A stretch of 64,000 nucleotides of DNA from Bacilli bacterium (GCA_017541885.1 JAFXYF010000015.1:62001-126000); one strand, 5' to 3'. Positions 7,212 through 15,590 are shown, counted from the first letter of the stretch. Notes: generated by a model from the letters alone, not told the origin. Translations and numbers: made by a program.

Positions 7212-8402
7212 ATGAATGAAATTAAATGCCCTAATTGTGGTACTGTTTTTCAAATAGATGAGACTGATTATCAATCAATAGTAAAACAAATAAGAGATCA
7301 TGAGTTTGAAAAAGAAGTTTTATTAAGAGAAGAACAAGCTAAGAAAGATAAAGAGAGTGCTTTAAAATTAAAAGAAGCATCTATGAATGAAGACTTTCAA
7401 GTAAAGATGTCTAAAAAAGATTTAGAGATTGCAGAATTAAATAAAAAATTAGAATTACAAGAATCTAAGAGTGAACTTGCAATGCAAAAAGCTTTATCTG
7501 AAAAAGATAAGAAAATTGATACTTTAAATAGTGAACTTGAATTAAAGATAAAGGAACATGAATTAAAAGAGAATACTATTAAAGAAAATTATGAAAATAA
7601 AATAAAAGATAAAGATGAACAAATTGCTTATTATAAAGATTTTAAAGCTAAACAATCTACTAAGATGATTGGTGAATCTTTAGAGGTTCATTGTAGTACT
7701 GAATTTAATAGATTAAGACCACTATTTATGAATGCAACATTTGAAAAAGATAATGATGCGAAGACTGGATCTAAGGGAGACTTTATCTTTAGAGATTATG
7801 ATGATAATGGAGAAGAAATTGTATCTATTATGTTTGAGATGAAGAATGAGGCAGATGAGACATCTACTAAACATAAGAATGAAGATTTCTTTAAAGAGTT
7901 AGATAAAGATAGAAGAGAGAAGAATTGTGAATATGCAGTTCTTGTATCACTTCTTGAAGCAGATAATGATTATTATAATGATGGAATAGTTGATGTAGGA
8001 CATTTCTATGACAAGATGTATGTTATACGTCCACAGTTTTTTATTCCCTTAATTACATTAATTCGTAATTTATCTAGAAAGTCACTTGAATATAGACATG
8101 AATTAGAACTTGTTAGAAATCAAAATATTGATATTACACATTTTGAAGAAAATATTAATATATTTAAAGAAGGATTTAGTCGTAACTATAGACTTGCATC
8201 TGAAAGATTTAGTAAAGCAATAGAAGAGATTGATAAGACTATTGATCATTTACAAAAGATAAAAGAACATTTACAAAAGACAGATGATAATTTAAGACTT
8301 GCGAATAATAAAGCGGAAGATTTAACTATAAAGAAGTTAACTAATAATAATCCAACTATGAAAAAGATGTTTGATGATTTAGAAAAAGAAGTAGATGAAT
8401 AA
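7212..8402 (+). CDS. DUF2130 coiled-coil protein
   Basis: A 396-residue protein matching the DUF2130 family layout. It opens with a CPNC zinc-knuckle half (C6, C9), runs through a long K/E-rich coiled coil (about residues 30-155), and ends with a conserved globular domain. That domain contains FEMKNEAD near 218, HKNEDFFKELDKDR and CEYAVLVSLLE, features that resemble a restriction-endonuclease-like fold (E and K of FEMKNE), although that relation is inference. Start has GGAGGG at good spacing and a TATAAT at 7188-7193. Function of the family is unknown. Confidence 0.85.
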   Translation: MNEIKCPNCGTVFQIDETDYQSIVKQIRDHEFEKEVLLREEQAKKDKESALKLKEASMNEDFQVKMSKKDLEIAELNKKLELQESKSELAMQKALSEKDKKIDTLNSELELKIKEHELKENTIKENYENKIKDKDEQIAYYKDFKAKQSTKMIGESLEVHCSTEFNRLRPLFMNATFEKDNDAKTGSKGDFIFRDYDDNGEEIVSIMFEMKNEADETSTKHKNEDFFKELDKDRREKNCEYAVLVSLLEADNDYYNDGIVDVGHFYDKMYVIRPQFFIPLITLIRNLSRKSLEYRHELELVRNQNIDITHFEENINIFKEGFSRNYRLASERFSKAIEEIDKTIDHLQKIKEHLQKTDDNLRLANNKAEDLTIKKLTNNNPTMKKMFDDLEKEVDE

Positions 8403-8414
8403 TCTACTTTTTTT
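8389..8414 (+). terminator. Intrinsic terminator
   Basis: AAGTAGAT (8389-8396), loop GAATA, ATCTACTT (8402-8409), T tract. The stop codon lies in the loop. Confidence 0.85.
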
Positions 8415-8431
8415 GTGAAAAAAATAGGTGC

Positions 8432-8460
8432 TTGACATACGAACAAATGTATTATATATT
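8432..8460 (+). promoter_or_regulatory. Sigma-A promoter overlapped by a LexA-like box
   Basis: TTGACA (8432-8437), 17-base spacer, TATATT (8455-8460). Inside the spacer, CGAAC-AAAT-GT at 8440-8450 resembles the Gram-positive LexA operator (CGAACRNRYGTTYC); I count 12 of 14 matching positions over 8440-8453. Promoter call is firm, operator call tentative. Confidence 0.65.
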
Positions 8461-8481
8461 GAGAGTGTAAGGGGGAAAATA

Positions 8482-9366
8482 ATGAAGGACGATTTAATTA
8501 TAAATAATCAGAAAATAGAGGATTTAATCTATGAAATAGACGGAAAGCAAGTGATGCTTGATTCTGATCTTGCGCGACTTTATCATTGTAAGAATGGAAC
8601 AAAAGAAATCAATCAAGCAGTAAAAAACAATATAGAAAAATTTCCGGAAAGGTTTTCTAGGAAACTAACTCGTGATGAATTTGATGGTTTGCGGTCAAAA
8701 CTTTTGACCGCAAGTTATAATACAAAAAGCAGATCAACACCTAGAATTTTTACTGAACAAGGCGTTATGATGCTTGCGACTATTTTAAAAACTAATGTTG
8801 CGGTGGAAACAACTATTCGAATAATGGATGCATTTGTTTGGATGAAAAAATATATATCTAATGATTTGATAAATAATAACAAAGTTTATAGCATTGTGAT
8901 TGATAATCAAAGAAGAATTATAGAACTTGAAAAAGCTTTTAAAAAATTAAAGAAAGATAAGGTAGAGCATGAAATATTCTATAGTGGTCAATTGTTTGAT
9001 GCTTATTCTAAGGTGTATGAAACAATTAGTAAGGCAAAGAAAAATATTATAATAATTGATGCTTATGCTGATTGTACTATTTTAGATATTGTGAAAAGAA
9101 TAAATATCGATGTAGTAATTATTACTAGAAAGAATAAACTATTAACTAAGCAAGATATAGATAGATATAAATCACAATATAATAATTTAAGGGTTGTTTA
9201 TAGTGATGATTTTCATGATAGATATTTTATATTAGATTCAAAACAAGTTTATCATTGTGGAACTAGTGTTAATAAAATTGGTAGAAAAACTTTTTCTATT
9301 AATAAGGCAAGTGATGGTTTAATGATAGATAAGTTTATTGATAGTGTTAATAGTTTAATAGAATAA
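8482..9366 (+). CDS. ORF6N-domain protein (phage-type DNA-binding regulator)
   Basis: A 294-residue protein. The N-terminal 130 residues are a typical ORF6N domain: VMLDSDLARLYHCKNGTKEINQ (residues near 23-44, shown only to place it), then NIEKFPERFSRKLT, FTEQGVMMLATIL and a following helix. ORF6N occurs in phage and mobile-element anti-repressors and regulators. A coiled-coil linker (155-180) leads to a C-terminal domain with SDDFHDRYFILD and HCGTSVNKIG, reminiscent of the phospholipase D-like tail found in some ORF6N proteins, with HxK replaced by HDR. Start ATG follows AGGGGG. Codon use is slightly less AT-rich than its neighbours, consistent with acquisition. Confidence 0.8.
   Translation: MKDDLIINNQKIEDLIYEIDGKQVMLDSDLARLYHCKNGTKEINQAVKNNIEKFPERFSRKLTRDEFDGLRSKLLTASYNTKSRSTPRIFTEQGVMMLATILKTNVAVETTIRIMDAFVWMKKYISNDLINNNKVYSIVIDNQRRIIELEKAFKKLKKDKVEHEIFYSGQLFDAYSKVYETISKAKKNIIIIDAYADCTILDIVKRINIDVVIITRKNKLLTKQDIDRYKSQYNNLRVVYSDDFHDRYFILDSKQVYHCGTSVNKIGRKTFSINKASDGLMIDKFIDSVNSLIE
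8689..8713. repeat. 12-bp perfect inverted repeat inside the ORF6N gene
   Basis: TTGCGGTCAAAA (8689-8700), one base, TTTTGACCGCAA (8702-8713). It falls in the conserved GLRSKLLTAS segment of the ORF6N domain and could be a protein-binding site or an mRNA hairpin. Confidence 0.7.
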
Positions 9367-9397
9367 TTTACTTCTTTTTTACATATAATAATAAAAA

Positions 9398-9424
9398 TTA
9401 GCACTTGATACTTGACAGTGCTAA
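9398..9424. promoter_or_regulatory. CIRCE element (HrcA operator)
   Basis: TTAGCACTT (9398-9406), nine-base spacer, CAGTGCTAA (9416-9424): the CIRCE consensus with only the innermost base of each arm changed. It overlaps the -35 of the hsp20 promoter, so HrcA binding should block transcription. Confidence 0.92.
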
Positions 9425-9440
9425 TTTATAGTGGTATAAC
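9412..9440 (+). promoter_or_regulatory. Sigma-A promoter of hsp20
   Basis: TTGACA (9412-9417), 17-base spacer, TATAAC (9435-9440). The -35 is embedded in the CIRCE element. Confidence 0.88.
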
Positions 9441-9445
9441 TAAAA

Positions 9446-9538
9446 TGTAAGGAAAAAGTAATCCTTACATGGGTATCATTATTTATACAATGTGCTACCT
9501 TTAAGGCTCTACACATAGATGAAAGGAAGATGATGTAT
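9446..9538 (+). promoter_or_regulatory. Structured 5' leader of hsp20
   Basis: About 90 bases of leader. ATGTAAGGA (9446-9454 region) pairs with TCCTTACAT just downstream, and CCTTT (9498-9502) can pair with AAAGG (9522-9526) of the Shine-Dalgarno region. Masking of the ribosome site at low temperature, as in RNA thermometers of other hsp20 genes, is possible. Confidence 0.45.
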
Positions 9539-9970
9539 ATGATGATAGTACCTAGAAAAAACTTTGATTTATTTGATGACTTCTTTGATGATCCATTCTT
9601 TACAAGAAGTGAAAGACATGCTCATCCAATGCCTATGATGAAGACCGATATTCGTGAGAATGAGAAGAATTACATTATTGATGTAGATTTGCCTGGATTT
9701 GAAAAAGAAAATATTAAAATTGATGTAGAAGATGGATATCTAAATATTAATGCTTCTATGAATTCTTCTGAAGATGAAGAAGAAAAAGGTAAATTTATTA
9801 GACGTGAGAGATATTCTGGTGAGTGTTCTAGAAGTTTCTATGTTGGAGAAGATGTAGAATCTGAAGACATTAAAGCTACATTTAAGAATGGTATATTAAC
9901 TTTGGAAGTTCCTAAAGTAGAAGATAAGAAAAAATTACCAGAAAAGAAATATATAGAAATTGGAGAATAG
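9539..9970 (+). CDS. Small heat-shock protein, Hsp20/alpha-crystallin family
   Basis: A 143-residue ATP-independent holdase chaperone. It starts with the MIVPRKNFDLFDDFFDDPFF-type N-terminal segment (residues 2-21). The alpha-crystallin domain follows: DIRENEKNYIIDVDLPGF, then the GVL-like FKNGILTLEVPK at the end of the domain, and a KKYIEI tail with the I-x-I-type anchor. ATG 9539 best fits the AAGGAAG site; ATG 9530 is too close to it. Expression should be heat-inducible through the CIRCE element and HrcA. Confidence 0.93.
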   Translation: MMIVPRKNFDLFDDFFDDPFFTRSERHAHPMPMMKTDIRENEKNYIIDVDLPGFEKENIKIDVEDGYLNINASMNSSEDEEEKGKFIRRERYSGECSRSFYVGEDVESEDIKATFKNGILTLEVPKVEDKKKLPEKKYIEIGE

Positions 9971-9987
9971 CTTTGCTATTCTCTTTT
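9963..9987 (+). terminator. Intrinsic terminator of hsp20
   Basis: GAGAATAG (9963-9970), loop CTTTG, CTATTCTC (9976-9983), T tract. The TAG stop is part of the stem. Confidence 0.88.
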
Positions 9988-10026
9988 TAGTTTGTTATAA
10001 TATGGTTGTTTGTAAGGAGGGATAGT

Positions 10027-10917
10027 ATGGTTATTATTTCAGTAGAAGATAATGAAGGTTTAAGAATAGATCGTTATTTATCGGAAAAATTAGAATTATC
10101 TAGAAGTAAGATTCAAAAACTTATGAAAGAAGAGAAAATTATTGTTAATGGTAAAAGTGTTAATAATTCTTATTCTGTAAGAAGTGAAGACGTTATTGAA
10201 ATTAATGATAAACTTGATTATACAATTTCTGTTGAACCTGAAGATATTCCTCTAAACATTGTTTATGAAGATGATGATTTAATTATTATTAATAAAGAGA
10301 GTGGAATGGTTGTTCATCCTGCTCCTGGACATTATTCAGGTACTTTAGTTAATGCTTTACTATTTAAATATGGTAAATTAGCTGGGGAAGAATTTAGACC
10401 TGGAATAGTTCATAGATTAGATAAAGATACTAGTGGACTTATGTTAGTTGCAAAGAATGAAGAAACTTTAGAAAAATTATCTGATATGATTTCTAAAAAA
10501 GAAGTAGAGAGAAAATATCTTGCAATAGTTGATGGAGTTATTAAACATGAAACTGGTACAGTAGATGCACCTATTGGAAGAGATCTTAATAATAGACAAA
10601 AGATGGCTGTTACTGATGTTAATGGAAGAGATGCTATTACGCATTTTAAAGTGTTAGAAAGATTTAATAATAATACTTTAATTGAATGTAAGTTAGAGAC
10701 TGGTAGAACTCATCAAATACGTGTACATATGGCATATATTGGATATCCTATTAATAATGATCCATTATATGGAAAAGGTAAGAGCAATGAATTTGGACAA
10801 ATGTTACATTCTTACTATATTAAATTTAATCATCCAAGAACTGATAAAGTAATAGAATATGAAGTAGAGGCACCAAAAGAGTTTTTGGAAAAAATCGAAG
10901 AATTAAGAACAAAGTAG
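10027..10917 (+). CDS. RluD-family 23S rRNA pseudouridine synthase
   Basis: A 296-residue enzyme that isomerises uridine in large-subunit rRNA. Residues 1-60 are an S4 RNA-binding domain (RIDRYLSEKLELSRSKIQKL region). The catalytic domain carries VHRLDKDTSG with the nucleophile D132 and the GRTHQIRVH motif near 235. The ATG at 10027 follows a full AAGGAGG; the TTG at 10006 contains that site and is not the start. The family is certain; which uridines it modifies (RluD-like H69 sites or others) is not. Confidence 0.92.
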   Translation: MVIISVEDNEGLRIDRYLSEKLELSRSKIQKLMKEEKIIVNGKSVNNSYSVRSEDVIEINDKLDYTISVEPEDIPLNIVYEDDDLIIINKESGMVVHPAPGHYSGTLVNALLFKYGKLAGEEFRPGIVHRLDKDTSGLMLVAKNEETLEKLSDMISKKEVERKYLAIVDGVIKHETGTVDAPIGRDLNNRQKMAVTDVNGRDAITHFKVLERFNNNTLIECKLETGRTHQIRVHMAYIGYPINNDPLYGKGKSNEFGQMLHSYYIKFNHPRTDKVIEYEVEAPKEFLEKIEELRTK

Positions 10918-10949
10918 GTATACTTTGTTTTTATATAGAGGGAGGTATT

Positions 10950-11393
10950 ATGGAAACAGTTAAAAGTACTCATGTAGGAGCGTATGGATTTATTATTAGA
11001 GATGGAAGGATTGCTCTAATAAAGAAAGCTAGAGGAGGATATAAGGGACTTCTAGATATTCCTGGAGGAGGAATAGAGCATGAAGAGACTCCAGAAGAGG
11101 CATTAAAAAGAGAACTTATGGAGGAAGCTGGAGTAACTGTTACAAATTATCAATTATTAAAAGCTACTTCTCGTACATTTCCTTGGAATGTAGATGAAAA
11201 CTTAATTGAAGATTTACATCATATTGGAATTTTATATAAAGTAGAAGTATTAGAAGATACATTAAAGAGTGATGCTGATGGTTTAGATTCTAATGGATGT
11301 AATTATTATGAAATTAGCGAATTAAAGAAAAGTGAGATTACACCATTTGCTTTAGAAGGATTAGAATTGTTGGGATATAAAATAAACGAATAG
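10950..11393 (+). CDS. Nudix hydrolase
   Basis: A 147-residue pyrophosphohydrolase. The complete Nudix box G-x5-E-x7-REU-x-EE-x-GU spans residues 40-62 with R54, E55, E58 and E59. The N-terminal AYGFIIRDGRIALIKK strand pattern is usual. Substrates range from 8-oxo-dGTP to nucleotide sugars and cannot be assigned. GGGAGG precedes the ATG, 30 bases after the pseudouridine synthase gene, so they may be co-transcribed. Confidence 0.9.
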   Translation: METVKSTHVGAYGFIIRDGRIALIKKARGGYKGLLDIPGGGIEHEETPEEALKRELMEEAGVTVTNYQLLKATSRTFPWNVDENLIEDLHHIGILYKVEVLEDTLKSDADGLDSNGCNYYEISELKKSEITPFALEGLELLGYKINE

Positions 11394-11407
11394 AGTCAAT
11401 TATATGT

Positions 11408-11434
11408 AAAAAAAGAAGAGAATTCTTCTTTTTT
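11408..11434. terminator. Intrinsic terminator, A/T-symmetric
   Basis: AAGAAGA (11413-11419), loop GAAT, TCTTCTT (11424-11430) flanked by A and T runs, so it could act in both directions. Confidence 0.75.
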
Positions 11435-11482
11435 ATTTGAGTCTTAATTTGAATTATATTATGATTGTAGTAGGTGAGCTAA

Positions 11483-12304
11483 ATGGAAAAGACAGAAAAA
11501 GAACTTGAAGAGAAAAAAGAAGAAGTAAAAGAAGAAAAAGAAGAACAAACAGAAGAAAATTTAGAAGAAGAAGTACCTAAATTAGAAATATCTATTAAGA
11601 GTGTTATTATCACTTTATTTTTTATGGTGTTATTTTTCTTTGTTGGTTATTGTATAGGAAATAATTGGTTATCTCCAGAAGATAGTGAAACATTAAATAA
11701 TCAAACTAAATATGCAATTGATGATGTAATGATTGTTGATTTAATGGAAAGATTATTTGCTGGAACTGATTGTAATGCAATAGAAGTATTTACAAATGAT
11801 CATAAAATATTTGTTAATGATTTATCTAATGAAGTATTATTTCAAGTAACTGAACTTGCTAGTTTTGCACCTAAAGGTGTGGAAACTATGAGTATTGCTG
11901 ATTTTGATACTGAGATTCAAAAGTATTTTGCGAAGGGTTATGAGTTTAATCCTGAGGAAATTAATTATCAAGGAAGAGAGTGTTTCTCATATTATTATGA
12001 TGCACCATCTAAAACATTTGGAAAACAAGAAACAGCTTGTGGTGGTACTTGTGGACCTAATAGTACTCAATATAAAATTGTAAAAGCTGTATCACAAGAT
12101 GATATTTTAAGAGTAACAATAAAAGTGTTATTTGGATCTCAATCTGAGAGTGTAGCATTCTATTCTAATTATGAGAGAACAGAATATGTTACAGATGATT
12201 ATGAAAATATAGATAATTATTTTGATAAAGGAGCAACTTATATTTTCACTTTTAGTAAAGCTGATGATAATTTTGTTTATGAATCAAGTGAGAGAGTAGC
12301 ATAA
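11483..12304 (+). CDS. Unknown one-TM protein with charged N-terminus
   Basis: A 273-residue protein. The first 33 residues are almost only K and E. One membrane span follows (about 37-58: IIT..FFMVLFFFVGYCIG), then an extracytoplasmic domain of about 210 residues with CGGTCG near its middle, which may form a disulfide. No family is recognised. RBS is TAGGTGAG. It is convergent with the gene at 12315 and shares a bidirectional terminator with it. Confidence 0.72.
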   Translation: MEKTEKELEEKKEEVKEEKEEQTEENLEEEVPKLEISIKSVIITLFFMVLFFFVGYCIGNNWLSPEDSETLNNQTKYAIDDVMIVDLMERLFAGTDCNAIEVFTNDHKIFVNDLSNEVLFQVTELASFAPKGVETMSIADFDTEIQKYFAKGYEFNPEEINYQGRECFSYYYDAPSKTFGKQETACGGTCGPNSTQYKIVKAVSQDDILRVTIKVLFGSQSESVAFYSNYERTEYVTDDYENIDNYFDKGATYIFTFSKADDNFVYESSERVA

Positions 12305-12333
12305 AAAAAGGATCTTATTTAGATCCTTTTTTT
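12303..12333. terminator. Bidirectional terminator between convergent genes
   Basis: AAAAAGGATCT (12305-12315), loop TATTT, AGATCCTTTTT (12321-12331). Stop codons of both flanking genes fall in or next to the hairpin. Confidence 0.88.
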
Positions 12334-12932
12334 TGGTTCATTATTTTGTTTCTTCTTAGCGTATTGTTTAGAACGATATTATATCTTTCTTCTTCACTTA
12401 ATTCTGGATGATCAACTTTTAATTGCATAAGTTCATATATTGCATATTTTAAACGATAGTGACTTGCATATTTTTCTTTCATATTTAAATTCTTATCAAA
12501 AGGATAAACAACTTCTCCTTTTATTTTTGTAACATCTTCAGTTGCATCACCGTTAACAAATTTTTCTAAATCTTTATTAGTTTTAATACTATTTCTTAAG
12601 AAACCTAAAGTAAATGGACTACATATTACATATAAACTTTTTCCATCACTTGATTTAAATTTAGCTTTCATTCTTTCATCTTCTGTTATTGTTAAGAACT
12701 TTGCCATAAATGTTGTGAATAGATCTGCATTAAAAGTACCTGTTTCAATAAATCTATCTTCAACTTCTTTTAACATTTCTCTAAAATCTTTGATTCTTTG
12801 AGTTCTTATTTCTCTAGTTGGTGTAAATAGAGGATCTTGTTCTGCAAGATATAATTCTTTTGCTTCTTCATTTAAGGCATTATTTAGAAAGTTTCTGTAT
12901 TTTACTAATTCGATTATTTCTTTCTTTTCCAT
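12315..12932 (-). CDS. Unknown cytoplasmic protein, 205 residues
   Basis: A charged, mostly helical protein without signal or membrane segments. Recognisable stretches include a KEEAKELYLAE-like helix near 20 and a TFMAKFLTITEDE segment near 115; no known family fits. The ATG on the minus strand is preceded by GAAGGAGTG at good spacing, which supports a real gene. Its promoter must lie in 12933-13010, back to back with the next gene. Confidence 0.72.
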   Translation of the reverse strand: MEKKEIIELVKYRNFLNNALNEEAKELYLAEQDPLFTPTREIRTQRIKDFREMLKEVEDRFIETGTFNADLFTTFMAKFLTITEDERMKAKFKSSDGKSLYVICSPFTLGFLRNSIKTNKDLEKFVNGDATEDVTKIKGEVVYPFDKNLNMKEKYASHYRLKYAIYELMQLKVDHPELSEEERYNIVLNNTLRRNKIMNQKKGSK

Positions 12933-13022
12933 TTTTTCACTCCTTCATTTATAACTTTTTATTATAGTGTTCATACTTTTTAAAGTCAATTGTTTGTGTT
13001 AAAATTATTTTAGGTGATTTAT

Positions 13023-13559
13023 ATGAAAATAATTTATTATGTTCACGGAACTACAACTGATAATGCATCTAAAAAATGTAGTGGTTGGAAACAAGCGCAG
13101 TTAAATGATTTAGGAAGAGAACAAGCTGTTAATTTAGGTAAAAATACTCCATACAAGTTTGATATTTTATTTACATCAGATTTAGATAGAGCTATGGAGT
13201 CTGCAAAACTTGCTTTTCCAGAGTTCCAAGCAATACATGATGCAAGACTCAGAGAGTGTAATTATGGTGATTTAGATGGTGAAGACAAAAAATTAGTAGT
13301 ATATGAAGATCATATAGATACTCCTTTTCCAAATGGGGAAAGCTTAAAAGATGTTTGTAAGAGAGTTAAAGAATTCTTAGATGAAGTAAATGAAAAATAT
13401 CCAGATAAAACAATCGGAATTATAGCTCATAGAGCTCCTCAAATTGCTTTAGAAGTATTATCTAAAAATATTAGTTTTGAAGAAGCAAATAAAAATGATT
13501 GGAGAAAAACAGGAGATTGGATGCCTGGATGGGAGTATGAAATAAGACATTTTGATTAA
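13023..13559 (+). CDS. Histidine phosphatase family protein, altered RHG motif
   Basis: A 178-residue phosphoglycerate-mutase-like protein. The family motif LVRHGxT is here YYVHGTT, so the catalytic H8 stays but the phosphate-binding Arg before it is Val. The rest fits: LNDLGREQA near 29-37, SDLDRAMESA near 58, the acid-base E in LRECNYGDLDG, and a second His in GIIAHRAPQ where GVVTHGG is usual. ATG 13023 follows AGGTG. The family fold is likely, but activity is uncertain because of the missing Arg. Confidence 0.8.
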   Translation: MKIIYYVHGTTTDNASKKCSGWKQAQLNDLGREQAVNLGKNTPYKFDILFTSDLDRAMESAKLAFPEFQAIHDARLRECNYGDLDGEDKKLVVYEDHIDTPFPNGESLKDVCKRVKEFLDEVNEKYPDKTIGIIAHRAPQIALEVLSKNISFEEANKNDWRKTGDWMPGWEYEIRHFD

Positions 13560-13654
13560 TTATGTTGATTTTTATAGAAAAAAGTAGTATTATAAAAGCC
13601 AAAATTAACGGAATAATATGCGCTTTTGTTTATAGACAATTAGTGTAAACATAT

Positions 13655-13683
13655 TTGATTTTATTCTAATATCTTATTACAAT
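13655..13683 (+). promoter_or_regulatory. Sigma-A-like promoter
   Basis: TTGATT (13655-13660), 17-base spacer, TACAAT (13678-13683), ahead of the AMP-forming ligase at 13720. Confidence 0.6.
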
Positions 13684-13719
13684 AATTATGTAAGATGTCT
13701 ATTTTAAGGGGGAGTTAAA

Positions 13720-15570
13720 ATGACGAAAGAAGAACTTGTCAAATTAAAAAATAAATTAAGTAGATTGACAGAAGCAGAAAATGTAAAAAGAGATTTATAT
13801 TTAAGAAAAGTTTCTTTGGGAGAAGAAGATGGTGAATTAACAGGATACGCTAGTATAGATAAACCTTGGTTAAAATTCTATCCTGAAGAGAAATTATTGG
13901 AAGAAGTATCTAAGGATAGTATTTATAATTATTTGAAAAAAAGAATTAAAAATAAAGATTTAATAGCAATAAATTATTTTGGAAATAAAATATCTTATAG
14001 GGAACTATTTGAAAGAATTGATACTACTGCAAAATCTTTTTTGGAAATGGGAATAAAAGAAGGAGATATTGTAACATTGTTATTAGCTAATACTCCTGAA
14101 AATGTTATTTGTATGTATGCTCTTAATAAAATTGGAGCTATACCAAATATGGTTGACTTAAGGGTTAAAGAAGATAAACTTGTTCATTATATTAATTCTA
14201 CAGATTCAAAAATGGTTATTACTACAAATCTATTTCTTCAAAATCTAGATGATGTTGTAGATAGAATTAACACAAATAAAATTGTTGTTACTTCTCCATT
14301 TAATTCTATGCCCATGCCTATAGGTGGACTTATTTCATTATTAAGAAAGCAATATAAACCTAAAAATATGACTCCAATGAAGTGGAACGATTTTGAAAAA
14401 ATAGGTAGAGACTCAAATATGAGTAATAATTATAAACCTTTAGATAGTGATGCTGCGTGTATTGTACATACTAGTGGAACAACAGGAAATCCAAAGGGTG
14501 TTATTCTAATGAATAAAACATATAATGCAATGGTTACTGAATATGAAGACGTGATTGTTAAGGCAAAGGAAGGAGATAAGATTTTATCTCAGGTTCCTCC
14601 TTTTGTCGCATATAGTGTTATTATGTCTATTCATTTACCATTGTCATTAGGGGTAACTCTTGAAATGTTGCCTACATATGAACCAGAAAAGTTTGCAGAC
14701 AATGTTTATAAACATAAAACGGAACATCTTGTTGCAGGTCCTGCTGATTGGAATAGTTTTTTAACAAGTAAAAAAGTTCCAAAAAGAGATTATAGTTTTG
14801 TTGTTACTATGGGTAGTGGTAGTGATAAAATTGATACTGAAACAAGACATAAGATTGATGATATTTTAGCTAAACAAGGTTGCAGATACCGTATTTTTGA
14901 AGGTTATGGAATGACAGAAGTAGGATCTGCTGCTGTTACTAATTTACCTTATCATATTGTTGATGATAGTGTTGGTATTCCTTTACCTAAAATGAGTGTA
15001 ATGATTTATGACAATGAAAATGAATGTGAATTACCTTATGGTAAAATAGGTGAAGTTTGTTTATCAGGAGCTACAATGATGAAAGAATATTATAAGAATC
15101 CAGAAGCAACAGCTGATATGATTCGTTTGCATCCAGATGGCAAATATTGGGTTCATAGTGGTGATTATGGCTATATGAATTCGGATGGAAATTTATTTCT
15201 TAAAGGACGTATGAAGAGAATCATTGTATTACATGATGGATATAAGGTTTCACCATTAGATATCGAAAAAGTATTGATGAATACTGGAATGGTTTCAAGT
15301 TGTTGTGTAGTAGGCGTTAGAAATACTGAAAAGGGATATGGATCCATACCAATTGCTAATGTTGTATTAAATTCTGATGTTATAGAAGATGAAGAAAATG
15401 TGATTCATCAATTGACTGAAAAATGCGAAGAATTTTTAAGTGCTGTTTGTAGACCAAATAAGATTTTTGTTCGTAAATCTCTTCCACTAACTGATGTTGG
15501 TAAGATTGATTATCGCGAATTAGAGTCTATTTGTGAGTCTGATGTTAATGGAACAGTAAAAAAGAAGTAA
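13720..15570 (+). CDS. AMP-binding acyl-CoA synthetase/ligase
   Basis: A 616-residue class I adenylate-forming enzyme that activates a carboxylate with ATP, usually as an acyl-CoA or acyl-carrier intermediate. Core motifs are the P-loop HTSGTTGNPKG (from residue 250), the A5 motif YGMTEVG near 398, and HSGDYGYMNSDGNLFLKGR near 485-503. The PLTDVGKIDY C-terminal lysine motif is near 594. All are intact. The substrate is unclear; the length suits medium/long-chain acyl ligases, but no acyl carrier or pathway gene is next to it. AGGGGGAG precedes the ATG. Confidence 0.9.
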   Translation: MTKEELVKLKNKLSRLTEAENVKRDLYLRKVSLGEEDGELTGYASIDKPWLKFYPEEKLLEEVSKDSIYNYLKKRIKNKDLIAINYFGNKISYRELFERIDTTAKSFLEMGIKEGDIVTLLLANTPENVICMYALNKIGAIPNMVDLRVKEDKLVHYINSTDSKMVITTNLFLQNLDDVVDRINTNKIVVTSPFNSMPMPIGGLISLLRKQYKPKNMTPMKWNDFEKIGRDSNMSNNYKPLDSDAACIVHTSGTTGNPKGVILMNKTYNAMVTEYEDVIVKAKEGDKILSQVPPFVAYSVIMSIHLPLSLGVTLEMLPTYEPEKFADNVYKHKTEHLVAGPADWNSFLTSKKVPKRDYSFVVTMGSGSDKIDTETRHKIDDILAKQGCRYRIFEGYGMTEVGSAAVTNLPYHIVDDSVGIPLPKMSVMIYDNENECELPYGKIGEVCLSGATMMKEYYKNPEATADMIRLHPDGKYWVHSGDYGYMNSDGNLFLKGRMKRIIVLHDGYKVSPLDIEKVLMNTGMVSSCCVVGVRNTEKGYGSIPIANVVLNSDVIEDEENVIHQLTEKCEEFLSAVCRPNKIFVRKSLPLTDVGKIDYRELESICESDVNGTVKKK

Positions 15571-15590
15571 TTATATACTTCTTTTTTTTT
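15562..15590 (+). terminator. Intrinsic terminator
   Basis: AAGAAGTA (15562-15569), loop ATTATA, TACTTCTT (15576-15583), T tract. The stop codon is inside the stem. Confidence 0.85.

Noticed and set aside
9407-9440. Separate promoter and operator as two unrelated features
   Set aside because: The TTGACA falls inside the CIRCE element, so they form one regulated promoter.
13560-13719. Riboswitch before the AMP-forming ligase
   Set aside because: Only a weak AAAAGC/GCTTTT pairing with a long loop is visible; no known aptamer core is recognised. It holds a promoter only.
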